This document shows, in pieces, positions 45,186 through 53,570 of a DNA stretch of 64,000 bases (within the stretch, counting starts at the first letter, position 1; every line of letters starts with the position of its first letter). The translations under genes were made by a program, and so were the position numbers. Under the pieces are notes generated by a model. That model ran no database searches. It saw nothing but the letters and a program-made list of their open reading frames with translations, and was not told the DNA's origin. The stretch comes from Desulfosudis oleivorans. GTDB lineage: Bacteria; Desulfobacterota; Desulfobacteria; Desulfobacterales; SURF-7. The stretch covers positions 35,196 to 99,195 of the forward strand of contig DYJC01000018.1 in assembly GCA_020723305.1 (NCBI GenBank). The letters run 5' to 3'.

Positions 45186-46787
45186 GTGACCTGTATCAGC
45201 AGTGAAAGATTTCAATCTGTCTTCTCCACATGCCGCCGCATCCTTGGCAAGAAAACCTGGGACAGGGTGCTGGCGGCACTGGATCATGATGCTGAACCGC
45301 AAACACTTCCGGATGTGCTGGTTTCTCTGAAGACAGAGCATCATCTTCCTGATTATATTGATGATCTTGCCCGTCTGGAATGGATCTATCACCAGATCAA
45401 AACAGAGAATGTATATCCGGTAGAATCACCTGAAAAAACTGCGATCAATCCAACCCTCTCCCTTGTTCCGGTTTCCTGGAAGAATATTGCTGCTATGTTG
45501 GCAGGCCTTTCTAAGGCTGACGGCCCCCAGCCGGAAGCATCTCCAGCTCATGTCATTGTCTGGCGTCATCCGGAAACAAATGAAATTCATATCCGGGAAG
45601 CCCTTGATATCGATCTTCTGGCTTTGAAGATTGTTGTCGAAGAGATCGATCCGCAGGAAGCAGCGAAAACAGGAGGGACAACTGTCGGGGCTATACAGAA
45701 TGCATTGAAAAGAGCGGTTTCACAGGGCATTCTTGTTTCGCCGCCATCCCGGATCAGAAGAGATGCTCCTGCTTTGTTGCAATCTCCAAAAATATGTAAA
45801 GCATTTGAATCCGCAGATATTTTTACGCTCCAATGGCATGTCACCCAGGCTTGCGATCTTCATTGCCGGCACTGTTATGACCGCAGTGACCGGGAACCGA
45901 TGGCATATGAAACGGCCCTTTCCATCCTCGATGATTTTTATGCATTTTGCTGCCGGATGAATGTAAGAGGGCAGGTGACCTTTACCGGAGGGAATCCGCT
46001 GTTATATCCGGATTTTTTGAAACTGTATCATGCCGCGTCTGATAAGGGTTTTGGAGTAGCCATACTGGGCAACCCCACTTCCGAGGCCCAGATGGAAAGG
46101 CTTTTTGAAAAAACAAAGCCTCTTTTTTTTCAGATCAGTCTGGAAGGCCTGGAGAAACACAATGATTATATGCGGGGAGACGGTCATTTTCAGCGTTCTC
46201 TTCTCTTTCTGGAGCAACTCAGAAAGATGGGGATTTACAGCATGGTCATGCTTACCCTGACCCGTGAAAATCTAAATCAGGTTCTTCCCCTGGGAGAATT
46301 ACTCCGGGACCGAGCGGATTATTTTACCTTCAACCGTCTTTCCACGGTGGGAGAGGGTAAACGCCTTCTGATGCCTCAAAAAGAAAAATGGATCGCTTTT
46401 TTACGTGACTATGAAGAAGCGGCAGGGAAAAATCCGATACTGGGTCTGAAGGACAATCTGATCAATATCATACGGAGAGAAAAAGAGATCGAGTTTTTTG
46501 GCGGATGCACAGGGTATGGATGTGGTGCGGCATTTAATTTTGTATCATTGCTTCCGGACGGCGAGGTACATGCCTGCAGGAAGTTCCCTTCGCCAATCGG
46601 CAATATCCGGCAAACATCTCTTTTGGATATTTATCATTCCGACCTTGCCGGAAAATATCGGAATGGAAGCGAGGCATGTCAGCGCTGCAACCTGAATCCG
46701 GTCTGCAGGGGCTGCCTTGCGATCATCCACAGCCATGGCCTGAATGTTTTCAAGGATAAAGATCCTTTCTGTTTTTTTCCCGGTTAA
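45186..46787 (+). CDS. sbtM: Radical SAM/SPASM peptide maturase SbtM
   Basis: A 533-residue radical SAM enzyme. The SAM cluster cysteines are C223, C227 and C230 in TQACDLHCRHCYDRS. The C-terminal SPASM/Twitch domain has GGCTGYGCGAAFNF, VHACRKFPSPIGNI and ACQRCNLNPVCRGC, giving enough Cys for two auxiliary [4Fe-4S] clusters. A ~200-residue N-terminal helical domain, with GKKTWDRVLAALDHDAEPQT at the start, would recognise the leader. It is the maturase of the thio(seleno)RiPP family, expected to act on U/C-Gly sites of SbtA. GTG 45186 is the first start after an in-frame stop and has only a weak GAG site upstream. The chemistry of the mature product is unknown. Confidence 0.88.
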   Translation: MTCISSERFQSVFSTCRRILGKKTWDRVLAALDHDAEPQTLPDVLVSLKTEHHLPDYIDDLARLEWIYHQIKTENVYPVESPEKTAINPTLSLVPVSWKNIAAMLAGLSKADGPQPEASPAHVIVWRHPETNEIHIREALDIDLLALKIVVEEIDPQEAAKTGGTTVGAIQNALKRAVSQGILVSPPSRIRRDAPALLQSPKICKAFESADIFTLQWHVTQACDLHCRHCYDRSDREPMAYETALSILDDFYAFCCRMNVRGQVTFTGGNPLLYPDFLKLYHAASDKGFGVAILGNPTSEAQMERLFEKTKPLFFQISLEGLEKHNDYMRGDGHFQRSLLFLEQLRKMGIYSMVMLTLTRENLNQVLPLGELLRDRADYFTFNRLSTVGEGKRLLMPQKEKWIAFLRDYEEAAGKNPILGLKDNLINIIRREKEIEFFGGCTGYGCGAAFNFVSLLPDGEVHACRKFPSPIGNIRQTSLLDIYHSDLAGKYRNGSEACQRCNLNPVCRGCLAIIHSHGLNVFKDKDPFCFFPG

Positions 46788-46974
46788 AAGTTTTGATCGG
46801 CAGGTTTCTGCTGCCGGCATCATACCGGTATTTCAGAACTGCAAAATGGAATATCGTGGTAATTATGTTTTCAGGTTGCTGGATTGCTATGATCATTCCC
46901 AATAGGTTACGTACACGAATCAAATCATTGTGTTTACGAACAGGAATGAAAACCGGCCAGATATTCATTGGCAT
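46750..46974 (-). CDS. Small hypothetical protein
   Basis: An ORF of 74 codons from ATG 46974, preceded by AAAGGAG seven bases upstream, which is strong. The product (MPMNIWPVFIPVRKHNDLIRV... then IQQPENIITTIFHFAV) matches no family I know. It begins 19 bases after the sigma-factor gene ends, in the same orientation, and overlaps the 3' end of sbtM on the other strand. It may be co-expressed with the sigma factor. Confidence 0.35.
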   Translation of the reverse strand: MPMNIWPVFIPVRKHNDLIRVRNLLGMIIAIQQPENIITTIFHFAVLKYRYDAGSRNLPIKTFNREKNRKDLYP

Positions 46975-46993
46975 GGTTCTGCTCCTTTCATGA

Positions 46994-47554
46994 TTATGAT
47001 TTACTGTTTTCAACCGGTTCGCACACCAGAACGTTGCGGTCGTCCACTTCCATGCGGCAAGCCTTTTCCAATATGGTCTTGAACTGCTTTCGCGCCCGAT
47101 GCAGCCTGACCTTGGCATTTTCAGGGCTGATGCCCAGGATGTCCGCGATTTCCTGATGCCTGAATTCCATGATGTCATGCAGGATCAACGGCATCCTCAG
47201 TGTTTCCGGAAGTTCGAGCATCTGCTGCTGGACGCAGGCGCTCATTTCCTGCTGCTCCAGTTTTTTCTGGATGAACACGCCGTTGCTGCTTTGGCATTCC
47301 ATCTTTTCGGCCATCTCGGGCATGGGAGTTGGTGGATGTTTCCGATCCCTGAAGTGATCCTGACACAGATTATAGGCGATCCGAAACATCCACGACGGCA
47401 GTTTTTCAGCTTCTCTGACCTGATCCATATGTTTTTGGATACGGATAAAGGTCTCCTGTACCAGGTCGTCGGCCACCCATTCATTTTTGACCGTGGCCAA
47501 AATAAACTTCCTGATCTTATCGTAATATGGATGATATACATCCCAAAACGTCAT
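46994..47554 (-). CDS. ECF-type RNA polymerase sigma factor
   Basis: A 186-residue sigma factor of the ECF group: sigma-2 region ILATVKNEWVADDLVQETFIRI, SWMFRIAYNLCQDHFR, and sigma-4 region LPETLRMPLILHDIMEFRHQEIADILGISPENAKVRLHRARK. The C-terminus (CRMEVDDRNVLVCEP) has two Cys that could sense redox or metal. It lies 18 bases after an AhpD-like gene in the same operon. No anti-sigma gene is adjacent. It may control redox-stress genes, possibly including the cassette across the strand. Confidence 0.88.
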   Translation of the reverse strand: MTFWDVYHPYYDKIRKFILATVKNEWVADDLVQETFIRIQKHMDQVREAEKLPSWMFRIAYNLCQDHFRDRKHPPTPMPEMAEKMECQSSNGVFIQKKLEQQEMSACVQQQMLELPETLRMPLILHDIMEFRHQEIADILGISPENAKVRLHRARKQFKTILEKACRMEVDDRNVLVCEPVENSKS

Positions 47555-47572
47555 ACGCCACCTCGCTGCATT

Positions 47573-47842
47573 TCAAGCGCAGCATGATCCGGTGCCTGCG
47601 GCAATACAATCGCATGGGCCGGCATTCAGAGGTTCCTTCTCATCCAGTAATTCATTGACACAGGCTTTTATTGCATTATGGGCTCCTTGCTTTACCCGTT
47701 CCGCAAGCGCTACTGCCCCCTTGATTTCTTCATGCGTCAGCCCGGCTGCACAGGCTTTTTCGTAAAGATGCTCGAAACAGGGAATACAATTAGCGCCGAC
47801 GGCAGTACCGATACAGATGAGAATATCCATTTTTTGATTCAT
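47573..47842 (-). CDS. AhpD-like carboxymuconolactone-decarboxylase-family CxxC protein
   Basis: An 89-residue helical protein with the AhpD redox motif NCIPCFEHL at about 18-26, followed by AAGLTHEEIKGAVALAERVKQGAHNAIK. Family members are thiol-dependent peroxidase partners. The C-terminus is unusually Cys-rich (GPCDCIAAGTGSCCA). The start at 47842 is chosen by AAGGAGGAC six bases upstream. It is the first gene of the operon with the sigma factor. Confidence 0.82.
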   Translation of the reverse strand: MNQKMDILICIGTAVGANCIPCFEHLYEKACAAGLTHEEIKGAVALAERVKQGAHNAIKACVNELLDEKEPLNAGPCDCIAAGTGSCCA

Positions 47843-47962
47843 TGCTTTGTCCTCCTTGAAAGGTTGTTTATTCATAAGACGGACCAGGCAATAAAATGGT
47901 TACATCAAACAAGATCAATCGTTGCGATAGCGAGTCAGTATAGGAAGTGCGGCTATCAAAAA

Positions 47963-50026
47963 TCAGTTCAATGTATGATAATCGGAAGACGGAAGCTCTA
48001 TATGCTTCATTTTCCGGAAAAAGTGATTGTAGATCTTCATGGTTTTCTGAACCACGATCTCTTCTGCAAATTCATTGACCACAATTTCACGGTTTCTTTG
48101 CCCCATGCTGATTCTCTTTTCTTTGTGGATGGCCAGATGCTTTATTGCCTCAGCCAGGGCTTTTGAGTCATACGGTGGGATCAGAAATCCATTTTCATTA
48201 TTTCTCACGATTTCACGGCAACCCGGGACATCGGTTGCAACAACTGCGCGTCCGCATGAGGCTGCTTCCAGCAATACCTTAGGCAATCCTTCCCGGTAGG
48301 ATGGCAGAACAACAATATTGGCGTCGGCAAATATTTCCGGTATCTCATCACTGTGGTTTTTCCATTCAACAATCCCGTCCTGACTCCATTGTTCCAGAAC
48401 CTTTTTCGGAATGGACATTGGATTTTCAGGGTCTGGATCACCAATCAGTAAAAAACGATACTGCATGCCCTGTTCCCGGAGTTGCCTTGCTGCATCAATA
48501 TATTCGCCGATTCCTTTATCCCAGAGCATTCTGGAAGCCAGTACAATACAGGGGGCGCCATTTTTTTCCGGGGTATTTTTATATACGGACGTATCCACAC
48601 CCGAGCCCCGGATAATGACTGTTCTTTTTTTCTTCAATATTTTTGAATTGATAAAAAGGTTCAAATCATCCGGGTTTTGAAAAATCCCAATCGTGTTTTT
48701 GGGAAGAAAAGCGGTTTTATATGCGAGCTGGGCAAGCCTCCGGATCATGGATGATTTCTTTCCCTGGGCCACAAATATAAAACCAAGTCCGGCAATCGCA
48801 TTGACGATAAACGGAACTTTTGAGATCTTTGCTGCCCATGAACCATACAGCACCGGTTTAATGGCGACATGATGGACAATGTCCGGTTTTTCTCTTTTGT
48901 ATATTTTTACAATCTCTATAAATCCCTGCAATTCTTTGAACAGTTTTCTGCTCTTTCTTTCAAGGCTGATTGGAATCAGCCTGAATCCTTCCTGCTCAAT
49001 ACATTTTTTATGGTCATGAACCCTGGTGGCAATCAGTACTTCAAACCCAGAGTCCCTTGCAGCACGGGCCAACGGCAGCCGATGGGACCAGAAATACCAG
49101 TCTTCGGTGATTAAAAACAGAATTTTCGGTCTGGAACCGGGGCTTTTAGATTCAATTTTATCTTGTCGAAAGAGCAGGAGAAGGGATAACAGCAAAAGCC
49201 TTGAGGAGAGCCCCAGAAAAAGTGCCGGTTTCAAGACGATCGATGGCCATGCCTTATATTTTACAAAATACAGATAGCAGCTTTTATGAAATTCATACAT
49301 GGACTTGATCGGTCTTTTGTTGCTGCTTCCGCCAACATAATGAATCATCCGTATTTTAGGGTAGTATATAATTTTCCACCCTTTCAGCCACATACGTTTG
49401 CACCAGTCAACATCCTCCCAGTACATGTAGAACCTTTCATCCAGAAGGCCGACATCGAGCAGAGCTTCTCTTCGGATCACCATGCAGGCGCCGGATATCC
49501 AATCCACTTCAACCGGCAAGGTTCCGTTGATTTTTTTGGTGAGGATATTATTACGGGTAATCCAGTTATTGGGGAACCATTTGGACAAAAAAGAGGTTCT
49601 TCCAAAAAAACCGGAGAGCGGTGTTGGAAAAGCTCTGGCAGAACCCTGAATCGATCCGTCGTTATTAAATATTTTGGGCCCGACAATACCGATTTCCGGA
49701 TTTTCCTCCATATATTGAAGAGCGGTTTGAAAAAAACCTTTTTCGAGAATGGTATCCGGGTTGATAATCATGATATAGGGCGAGCTGCTCTTTTTAACTG
49801 CCTTGTTGATCGCTTTTGCAAAACCGATGTTCTGGGAATTTATCGTGAGCTGAACCTCTGGAAAACTTTTTAAAATTTCTTCAACGCCATCATTGGAAGC
49901 ATTATCCTGGATATAGATCCTTACAGGATTCCCATTCATGTCATTATATATGGATTTCAAGCTTTTGAGTAAAAAATTGGTGCTTTTATAGTTAACGATG
50001 ATAATGTCCAGAATACATTGATTCAT
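47963..50026 (-). CDS. Two-domain glycosyltransferase (GT2-GT4 fusion)
   Basis: A 687-residue fusion. Residues 1-230 form a GT2 transferase of the rhamnosyltransferase type (DIIIVNYKSTNFLLKSL, IIPDT-like MIINPDTIL, YWEDVDWCKR). A membrane-proximal helix follows near 275. Residues about 300-680 form a GT4 transferase (PKILFLITEDWYFWSHRL, then VVLPSYREGLPKVLLEAASCG with the E-x7-E motif). Two transfer reactions on one chain suggest consecutive sugars of a surface polysaccharide. No other genes of that pathway are next to it. Confidence 0.88.
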   Translation of the reverse strand: MNQCILDIIIVNYKSTNFLLKSLKSIYNDMNGNPVRIYIQDNASNDGVEEILKSFPEVQLTINSQNIGFAKAINKAVKKSSSPYIMIINPDTILEKGFFQTALQYMEENPEIGIVGPKIFNNDGSIQGSARAFPTPLSGFFGRTSFLSKWFPNNWITRNNILTKKINGTLPVEVDWISGACMVIRREALLDVGLLDERFYMYWEDVDWCKRMWLKGWKIIYYPKIRMIHYVGGSSNKRPIKSMYEFHKSCYLYFVKYKAWPSIVLKPALFLGLSSRLLLLSLLLLFRQDKIESKSPGSRPKILFLITEDWYFWSHRLPLARAARDSGFEVLIATRVHDHKKCIEQEGFRLIPISLERKSRKLFKELQGFIEIVKIYKREKPDIVHHVAIKPVLYGSWAAKISKVPFIVNAIAGLGFIFVAQGKKSSMIRRLAQLAYKTAFLPKNTIGIFQNPDDLNLFINSKILKKKRTVIIRGSGVDTSVYKNTPEKNGAPCIVLASRMLWDKGIGEYIDAARQLREQGMQYRFLLIGDPDPENPMSIPKKVLEQWSQDGIVEWKNHSDEIPEIFADANIVVLPSYREGLPKVLLEAASCGRAVVATDVPGCREIVRNNENGFLIPPYDSKALAEAIKHLAIHKEKRISMGQRNREIVVNEFAEEIVVQKTMKIYNHFFRKMKHIELPSSDYHTLN

Positions 50027-50196
50027 ATTTATTCACAGATCCAGTATGATTTCAAATTAGCGGTTATGATACCCGTAAGATCTTCTTTGATATATCACCT
50101 GTATAATGGAATCAATCATAAATTTCATATCTGATTCAAAGAAAAAAGGAGATAGTGCAGAATTTTTTTTAACGGGGGCATCTTCTATAATAGCCC

Positions 50197-50697
50197 CTAC
50201 TTGAGTTTTTCAGAGCATTGAGACAAACATGCCTTGCATTTTTTCCAGCCATCTGCATCGGGCTTACAGGAATGGATAAAGGCCTGCTTCCAGCCATCCC
50301 CTGTTCGAGGGCACTCATCAATGAATTTTATAAATTGAACGATCATCCCAAACGATTTTTTATCTAATGTATGTTCCATACGGCAAGCAGTTTCATCCGC
50401 TTGTTTTTCATCAATCTGCAAGACTCTTGAAAGAAAATCCTGAATTACCACATGCCGCATGTTCATCTCTTTGGCGATTGCCATGCCGCTTTCCGTCAGA
50501 GTGATATAACTGTATGGCTCGTAGTTGATTAATTTTTTTTCAGCGAGGTTTTTAAGCGCACTAGTCACTGAGCCGCTTTGGATTCCCATTTTTTCGGCAA
50601 TATCTTTGACCCTTGCGACTTTGTTTCCCTTTTCAAGTTCTAAAATAATTTCCAGGTAATCTTCAAGGCTTTCAGAGAGTTGTTTGTCTTGTGCCAT
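50197..50697 (-). CDS. DtxR/MntR-family metal-dependent repressor
   Basis: A 166-residue regulator. The winged helix (LSESLEDYLEIILELEKGNKVARVKDIAEKMGIQSGSVTSALKNL) and the dimerisation part with metal ligands (M, E, H and C in ETACRMEHTLDKKS) are typical. It is divergent from feoA, sharing an AT-rich 165-base region, so it probably represses feoAB when iron is plentiful. The C-terminus ends with extra cysteines (KKCKACLSQC). Confidence 0.9.
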   Translation of the reverse strand: MAQDKQLSESLEDYLEIILELEKGNKVARVKDIAEKMGIQSGSVTSALKNLAEKKLINYEPYSYITLTESGMAIAKEMNMRHVVIQDFLSRVLQIDEKQADETACRMEHTLDKKSFGMIVQFIKFIDECPRTGDGWKQAFIHSCKPDADGWKKCKACLSQCSEKLK

Positions 50698-50795
50698 TCC
50701 AATTTATCCTTAAATAAGTTATTTAATTAAAATTGATTAACATTTTCTTAAAAATCAAGTCAATACAAATAAAGTTATATTAAAATTAAAATTAA

Positions 50796-50824
50796 TTGAC
50801 ATTTAATAAATGTTTGGTTAATAT
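50796..50824 (+). promoter_or_regulatory. Promoter of the feo operon
   Basis: TTGACA at 50796-50801, 17-base spacer, TAATAT at 50819-50824. The spacer and flanks contain TTAAT/ATTAA half-sites suitable for the divergent DtxR-family protein, but I cannot assign an exact operator. Confidence 0.55.
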
Positions 50825-50862
50825 AACATTTATGAAAAACAATTAACTGAAATGGATAAATT

Positions 50863-51102
50863 ATGAATCGAATCAAAATGCGGGAAATGGATGACAATCA
50901 AAAAGGCGTTATATCTGCGATTAAGGTTGCCGGGGAACTGGGCAGAAGAATTCGAGATATGGGCCTGATTCCGGGAACTGAAATTAAAATTAAAGGGCGT
51001 GCGCCGCTTTACGATCCAATTGTTTTGCAGGTAAAAAAATACATTCTGGCTCTGCGTAATAGTGAGGCAGAGCATATCATGGTGGATGTGGATGAACAAT
51101 AA
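50863..51102 (+). CDS. feoA: Ferrous iron transport protein FeoA
   Basis: A 79-residue SH3-like protein with the FeoA core GELGRRIRDMGLIPGTEIKI and DPIVLQVKKYILALRNSEAEHI. It supports Fe2+ uptake by FeoB. Its end overlaps feoB by 11 bases. Confidence 0.93.
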   Translation: MNRIKMREMDDNQKGVISAIKVAGELGRRIRDMGLIPGTEIKIKGRAPLYDPIVLQVKKYILALRNSEAEHIMVDVDEQ

Positions 51103-53353
51103 CAGCACCGGCAAGATGCAGATGCAGGCAGACAAGCAGATAGCACTGGCTGGAAACCCCAACTCCGGCAAAACAACTTTATTTAATGAGTTAACAGGTT
51201 CACGTCAGCATGTGGGCAATTATCCTGGGATTACGGTTGAAAAAAAACAAGGAACCTGCATCCAGGATGGATACAAAATCAATATTGTTGATCTTCCGGG
51301 AATTTATTCCCTTTCTGCATATTCCATTGAAGAAGTTGTTGCCCGGGACTTTTTGATCAATGAAAAGCCCAACGCGGTGATTGATATCGTAGATGCTTCC
51401 AACTTGGAGCGAAACCTGTATCTGACAATTCAATTTTTGGAACTAGGTATTCCGCTTTGTATTGCTCTGAACATGATGGATGAAGCAGAAACACGCGGCA
51501 TGCGCATTGATGAAAAACGGCTCTCGAGGATTCTGGGTGTTGCAGTAATTCCCACGGTTGCACGCAGCGCCAAGGGCAAAGACCAGCTCATGGCTGCGGT
51601 TATGGAGATGATGAGCCACAACAAGGAATATACACCTCTTGAGATCTCGTATGGATCGGATGTGGATAGCGCTCTGCTGACCATGATAAAGGAGATAATC
51701 ACTGCTGATTTCCTGACTGAGCGATATGCTGCACGGTGGACAGCGCTTAAATATCTTGAAAATGACGCCCAAATGATCGCAGCCGGGCAAGAAAAGAATC
51801 CGGTTTTGTCTGCCCGGCTTTTAAAAATTCGCGAGAAGCTGGCCCGGCATCTGAAAGACACGCTGGATACCTATCCTGAAGCCATGATTGCCGATAGTCG
51901 CTATGGCTATATTAACGCCATTCTCAAACAAGGGGTCGTCCAATATTCTCACGATGAAAATAAACTATATCTATCTGATAAAATAGATAAATTTGTTATT
52001 CATCGTTTTTCAGGCCCGTTGATCATGACCGCTGTGCTCGTGGGACTATACCAGTTTACTTTTGCCTATAGTGAAGCCCCGATCAAATGGATAGAGGCTT
52101 TTTTTGAATGGGTTCATGCTATGGCTGCATCCGCTCTGCCACCTGGGCTTTTACAGTCCCTGGTGGTTTCCGGAATTATTGATGGCGTGGGCGGTGTATT
52201 GGGTTTTGTTCCGCTGATCATGTTTATGTTTTTGGGGATCTCTATCCTTGAAGATTCCGGATATATTGCCAGGGTCGCTTTTATGCTTGACCGGGTTTTC
52301 AGAATGTTCGGATTGCATGGCAATTCAGTCATGCCTTATATTGTATCCGGAGGAATTGCCGGGGGCTGCGCCGTACCTGGAGTTATGGCTGCGCGCACAC
52401 TGAAATCGCAAAAGGAACGTCTGGCTACGCTCTTGACCGTACCATTTATGAATTGCGGCGCCAAGCTGCCTGTATTTGCCATGCTGATTTCCGCTTTTTT
52501 CGTAAATCATAAAGCGCAAATCATGTTTGCGATTACGGCTATTTCCTGGGCAATGGCACTCCTGGCCGCCAAATTTCTGCGGCTCACCGTGATCAAAGGA
52601 GAATCCACTCCGTTTGTGATGGAGCTGCCGCCATACCGCTTGCCCACTGTAAAAGGATTATTCATCCATACATGGGAAAGAACCTGGCAGTATATCAAAA
52701 AAGCTGGAACCGTGATTTTGGGGATTTCAATCCTTGTATGGGCGATGATGACCTTTCCGCAATTGCCTGAGGAAAAAGAGCTGATGTTTGCGCAAGAGCA
52801 GCTTGCAATGCATTCAGCATATCCGGCTGCTGTAGCAAACGAATTGAGCATAAAAATTGATCAAAAAAAGCTCTCAAGCGCCGCGCAGGCATTAAAAAAA
52901 AAATTATCCCACATTGAGGGAAAAAGAGCCGAAGCTGCTTTACGGCACTCACTGGCCGGTCGTTTTGGGATTGCGATAGAGGGCATAAGCAAGTGGGCTG
53001 GATTTGACTGGCGCACCAATATCGCACTTGTGGGTGGTTTTGCAGCAAAAGAAGTAATTGTTTCAACCCTGGGGATCGCCTATTCTTTGGCAGACATTGA
53101 CACAGAAGCATTTGATTCCCTATCTGAAACCTTGGCGCATTCACCGAACTGGAATCCGCTGGCTGCTTTCAGTTTGATGCTTTTTGTTTTATTTTACGCA
53201 CCCTGTTTTATAACAGTGGTCACCATCGCGAGAGAATCAGGTTCATGGAAATGGGGATTTTTTTCCATGGTTTTTAATACGATTATTGCTTTTATGATCT
53301 CAGTGGTTGTTTTTCAGGCAGGGTCATTTCTGGGCATTGGCATAAGACCATAG
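51092..53353 (+). CDS. feoB: Ferrous iron transporter FeoB
   Basis: A 753-residue inner-membrane transporter. The N-terminal GTPase has G1 GNPNSGKTT at 21-29, DLPGIYSL (G3) and NMMDEA (G4); it is followed by the helical GDI part and two gate regions (CAVPGVMAARTLKS and NCGAKLPVFAML) in the channel, each with the conserved Cys. It imports Fe2+ and is typical of anaerobes. The start overlaps feoA by 11 bases, indicating coupling; an in-frame ATG at 51116 is an alternative. The long, soluble loop around 52800-52930 is lysine-rich. Confidence 0.95.
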   Translation: MNNNSTGKMQMQADKQIALAGNPNSGKTTLFNELTGSRQHVGNYPGITVEKKQGTCIQDGYKINIVDLPGIYSLSAYSIEEVVARDFLINEKPNAVIDIVDASNLERNLYLTIQFLELGIPLCIALNMMDEAETRGMRIDEKRLSRILGVAVIPTVARSAKGKDQLMAAVMEMMSHNKEYTPLEISYGSDVDSALLTMIKEIITADFLTERYAARWTALKYLENDAQMIAAGQEKNPVLSARLLKIREKLARHLKDTLDTYPEAMIADSRYGYINAILKQGVVQYSHDENKLYLSDKIDKFVIHRFSGPLIMTAVLVGLYQFTFAYSEAPIKWIEAFFEWVHAMAASALPPGLLQSLVVSGIIDGVGGVLGFVPLIMFMFLGISILEDSGYIARVAFMLDRVFRMFGLHGNSVMPYIVSGGIAGGCAVPGVMAARTLKSQKERLATLLTVPFMNCGAKLPVFAMLISAFFVNHKAQIMFAITAISWAMALLAAKFLRLTVIKGESTPFVMELPPYRLPTVKGLFIHTWERTWQYIKKAGTVILGISILVWAMMTFPQLPEEKELMFAQEQLAMHSAYPAAVANELSIKIDQKKLSSAAQALKKKLSHIEGKRAEAALRHSLAGRFGIAIEGISKWAGFDWRTNIALVGGFAAKEVIVSTLGIAYSLADIDTEAFDSLSETLAHSPNWNPLAAFSLMLFVLFYAPCFITVVTIARESGSWKWGFFSMVFNTIIAFMISVVVFQAGSFLGIGIRP

Positions 53354-53371
53354 AGGCCTGTGAGGTGTAAA

Positions 53372-53539
53372 ATGGATTTTTGGATTGTCACGATAATTGT
53401 GGCCATAGCAGCGGTGTACAGTGCCACAACCTTTTACAAAAAATTATCCGCAGCGGAAAAGGGCGGATGTGCAGATGATTGCGGCTGTGTATGCCAATCC
53501 TGTGATTTGTCAAAATATGATCCGCTTAAAAAGGATTGA
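53372..53539 (+). CDS. FeoB-associated Cys-rich membrane protein
   Basis: A 55-residue protein too short for standard ORF lists: one membrane helix (MDFWIVTIIVAIAAVYS) followed by a Cys cluster (GGCADDCGCVCQSC, five Cys). It is 18 bases after feoB, in the same operon. Small proteins like this recur behind feoB and are proposed to assist iron transfer (FeoC-like role). Confidence 0.85.
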   Translation: MDFWIVTIIVAIAAVYSATTFYKKLSAAEKGGCADDCGCVCQSCDLSKYDPLKKD

Positions 53540-53570
53540 GGGATAAAGGGAGAAGGTTTCGTTTTTATTG

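Noticed and set aside
44934..45392. Minus-strand 152-codon ORF over sbtA
   Set aside because: It is a shadow of sbtA and sbtM, with no family resemblance or ribosome site.
47549..47590. Readthrough of the UGA ending the AhpD-like gene into the sigma-factor gene, which is in frame
   Set aside because: A normal start with upstream AGG exists for the sigma factor, and no consistent SECIS-like hairpin was found.
50160..50200. GGGGC/GCCCC hairpin as terminator of the DtxR-family gene
   Set aside because: On the gene's strand the stem is followed by an A-run, not T, so it is not a typical Rho-independent terminator.
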